From Gentiana macrophylla (lineage: Eukaryota; Streptophyta; Magnoliopsida; Gentianales; Gentianaceae), in contig CM047810.1 of the NCBI GenBank assembly GCA_026214975.1, forward strand, positions 372,001-436,000: 64,000 nucleotides of DNA. Direction: 5' to 3'. Of the stretch, positions 11,056 to 20,676 are shown one piece after another (positions within the stretch are counted from its first letter, which is position 1; the number at the start of each line of letters is the position of its first letter). The notes beneath the pieces were generated by a model, which worked only from the letters and a program-made list of their open reading frames with translations, made no database searches and was not told where the DNA came from. The position numbers and the translations under genes were made by a program.

Positions 11056-11289
11056 TCATCCACCAGAGCATCGACGCCAAAGGCTGCCGCTCTCGGTGTT
11101 ATATGCACTGAGTCGCTGGCGGTAATGCGATTCGAGCTTCGCTTCGACCTTCTCGAAGAATGCTATCATCATCATCGATAGATTCACCTTGCGACACAAT
11201 TTTGTGATCCAATTCTTCAAACTTTGCAAGAAACTCTCGCTCATCTTCTCGTGCGAAGAACATAACTCCTCAATCGATTTGGCGGCCAT
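11056..11289 (-). CDS. Short gag-like ORF of the 3.1-kb LTR element
   Basis: Starts at the ATG (11287-11289) that opens MAAKSIEELCSSHEKM about 40 bp inside the 5' LTR, where gag begins in plant LTR elements. It runs 77 codons to a TGA. It is amphipathic and helix-prone, with no zinc knuckle, and is much shorter than a normal gag of 300 or more residues. Identification as gag rests on position only. Confidence 0.4.
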   Translation of the reverse strand: MAAKSIEELCSSHEKMSESFLQSLKNWITKLCRKVNLSMMMIAFFEKVEAKLESHYRQRLSAYNTESGSLWRRCSGG

Positions 11290-11312
11290 GATCAATGATT
11301 ACAGCGGAGGAA

Positions 11313-11331
11313 TGACTTCTCCGATACGAGA
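11313..11331 (-). other. Primer binding site-like sequence
   Basis: Directly inside the 5' LTR the minus strand reads TCTCGTATCGGAGAAGTC. The GTATCGGAG core resembles the initiator-Met tRNA complement TGGTATCAGAGC used by many plant elements. The match is partial. Confidence 0.5.
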
Positions 11332-11570
11332 TGTTAGGAACTAGGGTTCCCGAAGCGTAACTTTGATAGAATTTAGGGAAGAAGAAGGGAAAACAGAGAG
11401 GGGAAGAAGTAAGGCGGAAACACAGACTTTATTAATGATCCAAAACTAACTATTTCAAGCTATGAAATTCACTTTATATATGGTGAAATCGACTCACTGA
11501 CTAACTAATAGAATTGATGTCAGAATGACATCATCAACTAACTACTATCCGTCACTCTAGGTTCTTGACA
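11332..11570 (-). repeat. 5' LTR (239 bp) of the 3.1-kb element
   Basis: Partner of 8460-8694. It has the same TGTTAGGAAC and TTCTTGACA termini and is followed by the CCTTA target duplication. Confidence 0.9.
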
Positions 11571-11575
11571 CCTTA

Positions 11576-12060
11576 CTGCACCTTCATGTTAAAATGCGTG
11601 TATACAACTATATAGTTGATAAGATGCAAAATATATTGGCTTCTTGGAAATCTTTTTTTTTTTTTTTTTTTTTTTTGAGGGACTTCTTGGAAATCTTAAG
11701 TGTTGTCTATGGTATATTGATTCATCACAACTCTATATACTCTCCTTTTTTATATAATGCACAATTGCTCGCCAAACTTGCTTGAAATGTCGTGACACGG
11801 TCTTAAAGGCTCCTTCAGAGGGAAGTTTTTATTTGAAAGGTCTGGAAGAATACCTTACTAGTCGGTAATTTGCGCTGTGCACATCACGTTATTTCTTTCT
11901 CGACTTGGTTAATGTGTAATACTGAAGTGAAGATGATGCTCCATACTTTACGCAATTGTGACTATTCTAAGACATGTTGGTGTGTGAATTAGCATTTTCG
12001 TCAATGGTTAAAAATTGGTTTGTAGTTTATTTAAAGAATTCTATTATACAATAATGTTTG
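11576..12060 (+). pseudogene. LINE reverse transcriptase fragment, 3' part
   Basis: Continues the LINE cut at 8459. At 11585-11655 the plus strand reads HVKMRVYNYIVDKMQNILAS, matching the conserved LINE block in which a tyrosine/arginine-rich helix precedes the SxWK motif. Further on, MLHTLRNCDYSKTCW (about 11935-11985) matches the cysteine/tryptophan linker before the RNase H domain. Stops and frameshifts are frequent. A poly-T insertion at 11654-11682 interrupts it. Confidence 0.65.
11654..11682 (-). mobile_element. Minimal poly(A) retroposon scar
   Basis: A tract of more than 20 T followed by GAGGGA is bracketed by the direct repeat CTTCTTGGAAATC (about 11640-11652 and 11683-11695). A poly(T) between two target copies is what an extremely 5'-truncated poly(A)-primed (LINE or SINE machinery) insertion on the minus strand leaves behind. 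Confidence 0.6.
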
Positions 12061-12239
12061 ACATTCTAATGAAACCGATTAAAAATATCAATATTTGGTT
12101 TCATCATTCGACCATTGATCATCCTCTCTTTTTATTTTTATCTTTTTAAGATTATAACTAGAGCTTACAAATATGGTTGTTGCTGTTGTTGTTGTTGTTT
12201 TTTTTTTTTTTTTTAATTATAGATTCTTTGAATTAAAAA

Positions 12240-12474
12240 AAAAAAAAAACCCCTATATGCTAGTGCTATTTCTTTTCCTCCACAATAATAATCGGCCGTG
12301 CTGTATAAGCGGAAATTTTATGGTGGTCCTGGACCAAATATGATTTGGTGATCCAGAACCAATAGAAATCACAAAACTACCAAACCGAAAGAAAAAAAAG
12401 TACAGAAGAAAAAAAGAAAAAAAGGAAAAGGAAAAAAAAAAGAGAGTTAGTAAAAAAGTCAAAGCGTTTACTAC
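12240..12474. other. Upstream region of the SERF gene with small palindromes
   Basis: A-rich and T-rich tracts plus a compact palindromic patch near 12320-12363 (GGTCCTGGACC, then CCAAAT/ATTTGG arms). No ORF is supported. A short (GTT)n tract lies at 12178-12200. Confidence 0.4.
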
Positions 12475-12483
12475 TATTTATAA
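12475..12483 (+). promoter_or_regulatory. Probable TATA box of the SERF gene
   Basis: TATTTATAA lies 98 bp upstream of the start codon, followed by a C-rich stretch (ATCCCTCCCACAATTCGC) typical of plant transcription start regions. That would give a 5' UTR of roughly 65-75 nt. Confidence 0.55.
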
Positions 12484-12580
12484 TCCCTCCCACAATTCGC
12501 AACACCCAGCACGCTCGTAACCAACCACACGTAGACTCTCCGTGACTTCTTCTCCGGCCACTTTCCCGGCGTCCGTCACC

Positions 12581-14032
12581 ATGACTCATATCCTTCTCTT
12601 TTGAGTTTATCTGTTTTTCAGTCTGTCTTGTAAGATCTCTTTTAATCCGTAAACGATGTCTTTTTTAATACATAGTGGACGAATTTATGTGTATTTTTAT
12701 TTTGTCGTTGAATTGAACTAATTCATGCAAAAGTGTGATGATTTTTGAATTCACATTGAATCCAATTGTGTATTTTGAATTGATTTTGGGAATTATAGTG
12801 AATCGTTGTTGCTCTGTTTGCTTGAATTATTCCATAACGTGATTTTGAGTTCCTTGACTGGATCTAACGCGGAAATCAGAGGGAGAAAGATAGGGAAAGA
12901 GCTCAGGCAAGGACTGGTGGAAAGGGAAAGAATAGCACCGATGGATTGACTCCTGAGCAGCGCCGCGAAAGGTTTGCTGCTTTTACCTATTCCTATTTCT
13001 ATTTCTATTACTTTTTCTTGCTTTGTTCCTATAAGTGGAATTCGATTTTGGTTTGAGATATGCTGGTACTGTGTATCATTGTTGATACTAATGATTGCAG
13101 CATGATTTCGAAGATAATTTAGGGGCAGGAGATGTTACTAATGAAACTGGGATTAAGTGATATGTCTGTCTGTCTATCGTTCATTTGGGAGGAAGTCCTC
13201 TGTAGGTAAAGCTTACAGCTTGTAAGCATATATTAGAACATGGTATGACAAACTGAAAGATATCCTGATACGTCATTCTATATTCTACCCATAAGATACA
13301 GAAGATACGAGCTTTTAGTGCAAGTTAACCTTTGTTCCTACATCATGGGCACCGATTTGTTAATCCTTGATAACGACACTTATACAATGATGTTGTGGTT
13401 ACTGGTTACAGGGGCAAGTAAGTAAAACATATAAGAGTTTTTGCTGATCTGGTATAATCAATATACATAACTAACGTATCGATTATAACTTTAGGGAAAT
13501 AATCAGTCAAGCATGTGATAATTTCTTTGTTTACTATGTGTTCACATGCTTTCACCAGCCTATTTTCAGCTAATGATAGCAATTATGCCCCCCTTCTAAT
13601 ATCCTACCACAATATTGAAAGTTTTCACATTTTCTTTGTAAGCAATGAATTAATTAATAAATGCTTATTTGATAATTTAAAAAAAAAAAAAAACAAAAAA
13701 AACCAAGATTAAACACGTGGGCAAGAGTCGTGATTTATTTCATGCCCTGGAATGGAACTTGCATGCATGATAAGCGTGTGTGCTTACGTATGTTATTTTG
13801 TTCAACGTAATGATGTGCTTGGTATTAATATTGTTACTTAAAAGCAGGACAAATGGTTCGTTTTTTTCTTCTGTTTGCAAAGTGTGTCTATAAATCTTGG
13901 ATTATCTTACTTAGGTGTGATTCTATTTGATCATCCAATAGGGATGCAAAAGCATTGCAGGAAAAGACAGCGAAGAAGGCAGCCCAAGCAGCAGGGGGTA
14001 GTGATGCTGGAGGCAAAAGCAACAAGAAGTAG
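12581..14032 (+). CDS. 4F5/SERF-family small basic protein, 66 aa, 3 exons
   Basis: Exons 12581-12587, 12869-12971 and 13942-14032 join to exactly 67 codons (66 residues plus TAG). The protein starts MTRGNQREKDRERAQAR, continues with a TGGKGKN turn, then LTPEQRRERDAKALQEK, and ends in an Ala/Gly/Lys-rich tail finishing SNKK. This is the signature of the small EDRK-rich factor (4F5, Pfam 4F5) family: short, highly charged, largely disordered proteins. Animal SERF proteins promote amyloid nucleation; the plant role is poorly defined. The N-terminal MTRGNQRE is the most conserved part of the family. Intron 1 begins ATATCCTT and ends AC (see separate entry); intron 2 is GT-AG, 970 bp. All splice phases agree and nothing is broken. 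Expression is probably broad, but the sequence does not show that. Confidence 0.93.
12588..12868 (+). other. U12-type AT-AC intron
   Basis: The 281-bp first intron of the SERF gene starts with ATATCCTT (12588-12595), a perfect match to the 5' consensus of minor-spliceosome AT-AC introns. It carries TTCCTTGAC at 12850-12858, matching the U12 branch-site consensus TTCCTTRAC, with the likely branch A at 12857. It ends in AC at 12867-12868, 11 nt after the branch A. Splicing here gives ATG ACT C joined to GC GGA AAT CAG, restoring the family N-terminus MTRGNQ. No GT-AG pair produces that join. Confidence 0.9.
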
Positions 14033-15164
14033 AAAATGTTGTTCTGATGTCATGTCGATCTGAATGCTTCTTTGGATTTCATGTACTTTTTGTTGAAGTG
14101 CCAAAATTTTTATTTTCTGGGGATAATATCAATATGCTGATATCTGTTCCATCTTCTGAATGTATGAAGTATTTTTCACTATAGTTGGTATAGATGGATG
14201 CAGCAAGGATATATCTGTTTCCTGGTTAGAATTTTATATTTGAGACAAAGATGGATTCTTTTTCTATCATTGATCCTTTGGTTTCAAATGCAGCCTTGTT
14301 TTGTGTGTAGGTTTGTGGTATGAGTGTATAAACTTGTGTATATATGCCAATGCCTCTAAACCTCCCTTTTGTGTGAATCTATATATGTAGAGTGGTTTGA
14401 ATGTCATCCTGAAGTGCTATTATTAGAAGTAGAATGATACTGAGCTGAAGGGTGATATGGATACATATGTGTGTGTGTTTTGGAACGTCATTTTGCGGCT
14501 ATTTGTGGCTAAGAAGCAAAAAAGGTGCAACACTTTGTGCAGTCATGATCTCAACACTAGACTTTTTTTTTTATTTCTGTGTAGTAGCACAAAAAGTGTT
14601 GCCCGAGAGTAATAGGCATGGCTTCCGGTATTGCTAGAGCACATAAATTAGTGCCAGAGCAATTCAAATATGTGGAAAAATTACACCCCTATCCGCCTCT
14701 GGCCCATTAGCCCCAGCCACCTAACAACTCTGTTTCTCCCTCCCATAACTTATCCGCTAACCTTCGTTTGCTTCCCCCCCCACCCCACTCCATGTTCAAA
14801 TTCTTTTCTTTTCTCAACTCAACAACCTTGCTCATCCTTCTTCTAGTACATTGTCTACACCAGATATGAACCAAATTGACATGTATATTGAGCTCATATC
14901 ATAACAAAGCAAAATCTCTTAAAAGTCCAATTTTATCTTACCATCTCTCCTTCAAATCAATTTCCCCTTAGAATCCTTGATGCTCTTGGGCAGAAAATCT
15001 TAGAATCAATGCATTTTTCACTCTTCATCTCCCCAAAGCGGATGAGCTTAACTCTAGTAATTAAGCGGATGTCCCACCGTGTGCGCGTGACTTATTATCC
15101 TCTAAACGAGGTAATTTCGTTTATGAAAGAAAAAGAAAAAAAGGGTCAAAAATAACGGGCAGGG
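14033..15164. other. 3' UTR and intergenic region after SERF
   Basis: T-rich sequence typical of a plant 3' UTR follows the stop to about 14400; no single poly(A) signal stands out. A hairpin lies at 14527-14605, with arms GCAACACTTTGTGC and GCACAAAAAGTGTTGC around a roughly 50-nt loop. No gene is supported. Confidence 0.5.
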
Positions 15165-15292
15165 TGAGGCTAGGTTTAGGGGCTGAATTTTAGTAGATTG
15201 TCATTTTAGTAACAGTTGGGGTGAGGCTAGTTTTAGGGCTGAATTTTCGTTTACTAGATTGTCATTTTAGTAACAGTTGGGGTGCCAACACT
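15165..15292. repeat. Two-copy tandem repeat, about 64-68 bp
   Basis: Two copies of a unit containing GGTGAGGCTAG, GGGCTGAATTTT and TGTCATTTTAGTAACAGTTG lie head to tail. No coding role is seen. Confidence 0.8.
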
Positions 15293-15694
15293 AGATAGAT
15301 CGGGCAGGGTGTCAATTACAGCATGTAAGATAAATGTGAACGTTTTTAGCACATAGGAGTATTTAGTATCCTACGGTTATTACACGCGTTGGTTTTTTTT
15401 TTTTTTCCCGGTTGTGAGGTGATGTAGGAGTATTAAATGATAGGCCATGGATGAAAATGGGGGCAACGGAAAAAAGAAGCAAATATTTTAGAAGAAAAGC
15501 GTTATTTTATGTAAAAACACATTGACGTGTGCCTCAGAGGGAGAGGGAGAAGGCCACACCTGAACTCCCTGTCCAAGATCTGTCAAGCCCGCGTCTGACT
15601 AAGAGAAGTGCATGTAGGCCTGGACTTTTATTAGCCGCCAGCAACAACATGTGTGCGGGCATGCATCTGAGGTGGTGAAGATTAGGCGCCCTAA

Positions 15695-15812
15695 GGGCAA
15701 GTCCAATGCCAATGGTATCAAAATTTAAATTTGATACCTATGAACAGTGTTCAGATTGGTATCAAATTTTCATCTCCAACTCAAAGTATCAAATTTTGAG
15801 TTTGATATCCAC
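15695..15812. mobile_element. Truncated Tourist-like MITE
   Basis: After a TAA (15692-15694) the sequence starts GGGCAAGTCCAATGCCAATG and continues with repeated GGTATCAAA/TTTGATACC words, the structure of a common plant PIF/Harbinger-derived MITE whose other end would read GGACTTGCCC. That end is missing: the sequence runs into the copia fragment at about 15812. Confidence 0.6.
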
Positions 15813-17225
15813 AAGCGTTGTTGTTTAGAGCGCCAGCTAATCACACTCGGACCAAGAAAAATGCAAAAGGAGCCAAAGGAACGACGATCAACAGGATCAG
15901 AAGCCTAGTCAGCATCGGTATAGGCCTGTAAGTGAACCGACTTCGAGGAACGGAAAAAGAGACCATCGCAAATATGTTTCAAATAGTGAAGGATCCGCTT
16001 GGCGGAGATCCAATGAGTATCAAGTGGGGCATGCATGAATTTGCTCACCTTATGAAACGCGAATGCGATATCAGGGCGAGTGAAACCATGATACTGAAGA
16101 CCACCCAAGATACTGTGATAAAGAGATGGGTCGTCAAAGGGCTTTCCATCTTCACGGCTAAGACGTAAGTTTCTAGCCATAGGAGTAATACAAGGCTTCG
16201 CATGAAGCATGCCAGCACGAGTCAACAGACTATAAATATTTGCGCTGAGACAGTAATAAGCCATCATCGGTGCGCAATGCCTCGATGCCAAGGAAATAGG
16301 AGAGGTCACCAAGGTCCTTGACAGGGAAGTGAGACGATAAGTGAGTAATGACTGCACGAACCAGAGCATCATAAGTACCTGCAATAATAACATCATCAAC
16401 ATATATCAAAACATAAACAGAAGCCGCGCCATGATAGTAAATGTATAGGGAGGAATCGGCCCGAGACAGGGAGAATCCAAAATGCCTGAGCACATCAGTA
16501 AACCGGGAGAACCATGCACGAGAAGCCTGCCGAAGCCTGTAAAGGCTCCGTTTGAGCTTGCAGACATGAGAAGGAAAATCCGGATGAATAAAGCCCTGGG
16601 GATGCTGCATATAGACGTCTTCGGAAAGAAAACCATGAAGAAAAGTATTTTGGATATCAATCTGTCGAATAACCCAATTACGAGAAACAACAAGAGATAA
16701 TAAAGCACGAATTGTGACTGGTTTAACAACCGGACTAAAAGTATGAGTAAAATCCACACCAGCTTCTTGGTGATAACCTTTAGCAACCAACCGCGCTTTG
16801 TAGCGCTCAATATGACCATCTGCATGTTGTTTAATACGGAAAACCCATTTATTACCCAGAAGATTGTAAGAGGGAGAATATGGAACGAGGTCTCTCGTAT
16901 CATTCTGGACCAAAGCATTAAATTCATCTCTCATGGCATCCCTCCACTCACGGTGTTTTAAGGCTTCGGTTACCGAGGTGGGTTTGAGGGAATCGGTCTG
17001 GACGGTGAAGGATCGAGGGGGAGGATGGCGGACGAAGTCGGGGGGTAAGTCCTTGGGTTTTGGAGTATTTGTTTTTGTCCGGGTTACCATCTGATGGGGA
17101 ACGGGAGGAGGAGATGGTAGTTTTCGGGGAGGAAGGAGAATGTGAAAGGGACCGGGCCGCATCCGAAGAAGGTGGTGAGTCGGGATTAGTGGAAACTGAC
17201 GGTGAGGGGCAACACAACAGCAGCC
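15812..17225 (-). pseudogene. Ty1/copia RT-RNase H fragment (copia A)
   Basis: The minus strand encodes most of a copia reverse transcriptase from 17100 down. It includes a TWxLVPY-like start, [22 protein letters not shown], a DIQNTFLHG motif (usual form DVxNAFLHG), the catalytic LIYVDDVIIAG box (about 16400-16370) and DLGDLSYFLGIE. The RNase H start (LQAYTDAD, then a stop) continues in shifted frames to a SWRSKQQ block near 15815. Upstream lies a Ser/Pro-rich integrase tail. The element has lost its LTRs, gag and integrase core, and at least two frameshifts are present. The plus-strand LTR starting near 17226 abuts its upstream end. Confidence 0.85.
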
Positions 17226-17473
17226 TGCTGAGCATAGTGTAGACATAACAGCTTGTTGAGTATAGTGTAGTGCAATGTAGAATGCAGAATGTAGAAAACG
17301 GTTATTCTATTATAGTTTGTTGTAACCGTTTGTAACTTACTCCTAACTGATTCATGAGGTGTATGAAGATATAAATACCCCATGATTAGGATCATTGTAA
17401 TCTAACTTGTAACTTTTAGTTCATGAATAATAATTCCGCATTTTATCTTTAGTTTATAATTTTATAAACTTCA
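17226..17473 (+). repeat. 5' LTR of copia B
   Basis: Ends in CTTCA just before a PBS and carries a TATAAATA-like box (about 17370) followed by T-rich sequence. The left edge is uncertain: TGCTGAGCATAG at 17226 and TGTTGAGTATAG at 17254 are both possible starts. The 3' LTR at 48502 starts TGTTGAAATATA and shares TTTGTTGTAACCGTTT, but the two LTRs are otherwise diverged. Confidence 0.6.
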
Positions 17474-17476
17474 CCA

Positions 17477-17488
17477 TGGCATCAGAGC
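17477..17488 (+). other. PBS of copia B
   Basis: TGGCATCAGAGC matches the initiator-Met tRNA complement (TGGTATCAGAGC) at all but one base, the standard primer site of plant copia elements. Confidence 0.85.
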
Positions 17489-17699
17489 AGAAATTCGAGA
17501 ATTTCTGAATGTTTTCCTGTGTTTTTCTCTGAGTTTTTTGAAGAATCTTGAGAGTGTTCTTCAACTTTTCTGTGATTTCAGTTTCTTGAGAGTAAACTGT
17601 TATCGTTTTCCCCCTAGAGTTTTCTGATCATTTCTTGATCGTTTTCCTGTAATCTCACTTTCACTGTTGATTTGAGATCTTTTTTGGAGTTCTTGATAG

Positions 17700-18390
17700 C
17701 TACGGCAGCTAAGAAACAAGAAATAAGTCCCTCCAGTCCATTTTATGTTCATCCAAATTAGAATCCATCTATAGTTCTTGTTCAGCCATTGATGAATGGC
17801 AACAACTATTATCCATGGAAATGTCTATGGAGATGGTGTTAATTACCAAGAATAAAATTGGCTTCGTAGACGGCAAAATCAAAAGGCCAGAAGCAGATTC
17901 AACAGATTTCCGTGCATGGAGACAATGTGATACAATGGTGAGATTATGGATCTTGAATTCTGTAGAGAACACAATTGCTCAAAGTTTGATGTACTTCAAG
18001 AGTGCACATGCAGTTTGGAAGAATCTCGTAGCTAGATTTTCTAATGTTGATGCCTTGAGGCTTTCAGATCTTCTTGAAGAGATGCATCTGCTGAAACAAT
18101 TTAGGTAGTGATTCTGTCAATCAGTATTTCACAAAATTGATGGTTCTATAGGAAGAAATCAAGACTATCAGGCCTGTGTCAGTTTGTTCTTGTGATCCTC
18201 AATGTCATTGCAATGCCATCAGCACACTAATGGATCATACGGAGGCTGAACATGTCATTAAATTCCTTAAAGGTTTGAGGGATGATTTTGAGGCAATAGT
18301 TTCACAGGCAATGCTGATGGTGCCTTTCCCAGAAATCCATGATGCCTTTGCAATGGCCATTAAATTTGAAAGACAGAAGATGTATGTAGC
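17700..18390 (+). pseudogene. Copia B gag (UBN2-type), broken
   Basis: Encodes MNGNNYYPW, then in a shifted frame LITKNKIGFVDGKI, FRAWRQCDTMVRLWILNSV, VWKNLVARFSNVDA and later HVIKFLKGLRDDFEAIVSQ, the order found in plant copia gag N-terminal domains. There are frameshifts near 17815, 18108 and 18170. The expected initiator region reads ACGGCAGCTAAG rather than ATG. Everything after residue about 220 (zinc knuckle and protease) is missing, because the gypsy LTR starts at 18391. Confidence 0.8.
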
Positions 18391-18854
18391 TGATATACCC
18401 GATCCAGATCGGAACCCGAGCATTTAGATTGGGCCTGAATCTAGGCCCAACGACAGATCTTGGGCCTCCATCCCGCTAGTCCGCATTTATTAAGCCAGAC
18501 CCAGGCTAAGGTCGACCTCCGACGTCGACACTCTTCTACATACTATGACATATTGGACACATTGGACGCTGCCTATATTATCAGGCCAGTCAGCTCTAAG
18601 CTGATGACAACAAGACAAAGGAAGAAATAAGTCCGACTACTCTTTGTGTCCGCACTCCGCCACCTCTCCTTGACAGCTGTCTTGCCGACTTATGTATAAT
18701 TATACTTAATTATATACCTTTAATGTCTTGTCATGCTTAGCTAAACCATCTTAGCAACTGCCTATATATATCGGGTCATAATGTAATGGAAAAGGATCTG
18801 AGAATTAATATACACAGAGCTACTCTATCAATTTATCGGCTCACTCATTGTCTC
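18391..18854 (+). repeat. Gypsy LTR, left part
   Basis: Begins TGATATACCCGATCC; the matching end TATATCA is at 32842-32848, giving TGATATA...TATATCA termini. It is cut after base 464 by the SIRE-like copia, which duplicated GTCTC. The two parts add to about 594 bp. Confidence 0.7.
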
Positions 18855-20575
18855 TGTTGGACTTATTTCTTAGTTTTGATGATGAGTGCCATACTAGCTG
18901 TTATAGTGCAAAGGCAAAAAGATGTCTAGACAAAATGTATAGGTTTATTAGAGTTTGATTCATAATTAGGTTTGATCAAACAAGCATTTGTAAAGAAAGG
19001 GTGGCGATTGATATCAATGAGACGGGTCTCAGTCGATGGGGTAGATAGGTCGAGAGACTTGTCGTGACCTCTTGAAGACTCCAGAGATCAAGGTGAGGGG
19101 TTCAAACTCAAGAAATGAAGGCTAAGGGATCAAACTTAGTAATTCAAGTCAAGGATATGGGATCGAATTTAGGCAAGTCTGTGATGACCTAAACGATTAC
19201 ATATACCTTGTGTAAAGGTCTAAGTTCCATAAGTTGGATGATGTTTGGAACTTAGTTACAATTAAAATGATGTAATCTAACTACACAAATAAAAGTTAGA
19301 TAGAAGTAATCAGCTGCATTGTATTTTATATACAGTTACATGATGATCAGCAGACTGATAGGTATCTCAGCAGACTCATAAACCTGCTGATGTATTACCT
19401 CGATTAATTCAAGATTATCTTGGAAGATTACATGGATAAGGACAACCAACTACCTCTGACTTATCAAGAAAATCAAAGGCTGAGATTAAAAAGACGTTGG
19501 GATGATCCATATTTTTATCCATTGGATGCAAGTCAAAGGGTGGATGATCGCATTGCCTTTATCAAAAAGGAATTACAGCGATGTCGATCACCCCATGAAT
19601 AGTGATGATTGGTTATCAGATGGGACAAATACAAGGAACGGTCACATTTGAATTTCAAATGCAAGTCACATGCATTCCCACCTATAAATAGAAGACTTTC
19701 AACTCAAGAAAAAAAAATGATGAATTGTTGGGATAAACTTTAAGTGACAATACTGAGCTGAAAATCACCCTGCTGAACTTACTGAGCTTAAGGCTGCTGA
19801 TCTAGTTATTTTCTTCAAGTGCATTCTGTGTTCAAGCTACATCAAGCATACACACTTGAAGACGCAAGTCTGCTGATTACATCATCCTAATCAAGCTGCT
19901 TTTGAATCAATCATTTATTTGATTCATTCTTTATTTTATAAAGAACTCTTTGAAGACAGATGAAGCATCCGTTAGTGTGAAAGATCGTTGTTTGTGGTGG
20001 AGTGGTGAAGAGGCAATCCTACCCTTCAAGGACCAAAGTGGAAGACTAAGGAGCAACAATTCTACCTGCTCCCGAGTTTTCGCTTTGTGAAGCCATAGTC
20101 ATTGGTGAAGGACAAACAACTTAGGAATCTTTGTAATGCAACTACATCAAAGATCTCTAGTGAATTTCCTCCAACATCACAGGAGAAGAGTGGACGTACA
20201 TGATTACATCACCTGGAACCACTATAAAAATCGCCTATTTACTTACTTTCTTTTTACTTTCTGCACTTGTTTTATTTCACTCATCAACCTCATCGAATCT
20301 AGCAAATCAAATCACACACTTGCACTAATGAGTATCTAATACTTAGTATCATATTTGACAACAAGTACTAAGGCTTAATTTTGATTTAATTCATTTGCAC
20401 AAATTCAGCAAACTTAACTATCATGAGACATCATTTATCGCCACCCTCAAAGTCTCAAACGAGAATCCTGAAGTATCGTTTCTTTGAAGTTGCGAAATTT
20501 GTTAACTCCAAAGTTTTAAGTATTAAGTTTATTCACCCCTCTAAACTTAACCAAAGCCTTTTCAAGGGACCAACA
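18855..20575 (+). repeat. 5' LTR of the SIRE-like element (1721 bp)
   Basis: Unusually long LTR. It contains a CCCACCTATAAATAG promoter-like box at about 19679-19692 (repeated in the 3' LTR), giving a probable transcription start some 30 bp downstream. Differences from the 3' LTR are clustered rather than scattered. Confidence 0.92.
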
Positions 20576-20576
20576 A

Positions 20577-20590
20577 TTGGTATCGAGCGG
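20577..20590 (+). other. PBS of the SIRE-like element
   Basis: TTGGTATCGAGCGG begins one base after the LTR. The TGGTATC core matches the initiator-Met tRNA complement; the 3' half (GAGCGG for AGAGC) departs by an apparent indel. Confidence 0.8.
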
Positions 20591-20676
20591 CTTACGCTCA
20601 AGGAATCCTACTTGTTGTGCTTGTGAAAATCCTTTAAAACTTTCTTTCAAGTTCTTCGATTTTCAAGACTTGCATC

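Larger units (their letters stand above)
8460..11570 (-). mobile_element. 3.1-kb LTR retroelement, minus strand, non-autonomous
   Basis: Two near-identical LTRs (8460-8694 and 11332-11570), each starting TGTTAGGAACTAGGGTTCCC and ending in TTGACA or CTGACA, enclose 2.6 kb. An exact 5-bp target duplication CCTTA lies at 8455-8459 and 11571-11575. On the minus strand a polypurine tract (AAAGGGAAGGG) precedes the LTR at 8694, and a PBS-like GTATCGGAG lies just inside the LTR at 11332, so transcription runs right to left. No reverse transcriptase, integrase or protease motif is visible. The interior holds a short gag-like ORF and several ORFs I do not recognise. It is probably mobilised by another element. 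Confidence 0.9.

Noticed and set aside
12581..12640. A GT-AG intron 1 for the SERF gene
   Set aside because: No GT follows the ATG at a place that, joined to any AG before exon 2, yields the conserved N-terminus, whereas the AT-AC borders with U12 branch site give it exactly.
15905..17246. Plus-strand ORFs (for example 15932-16168, 16482-16961) overlapping copia A
   Set aside because: They are antisense shadows of the copia reverse transcriptase frame.
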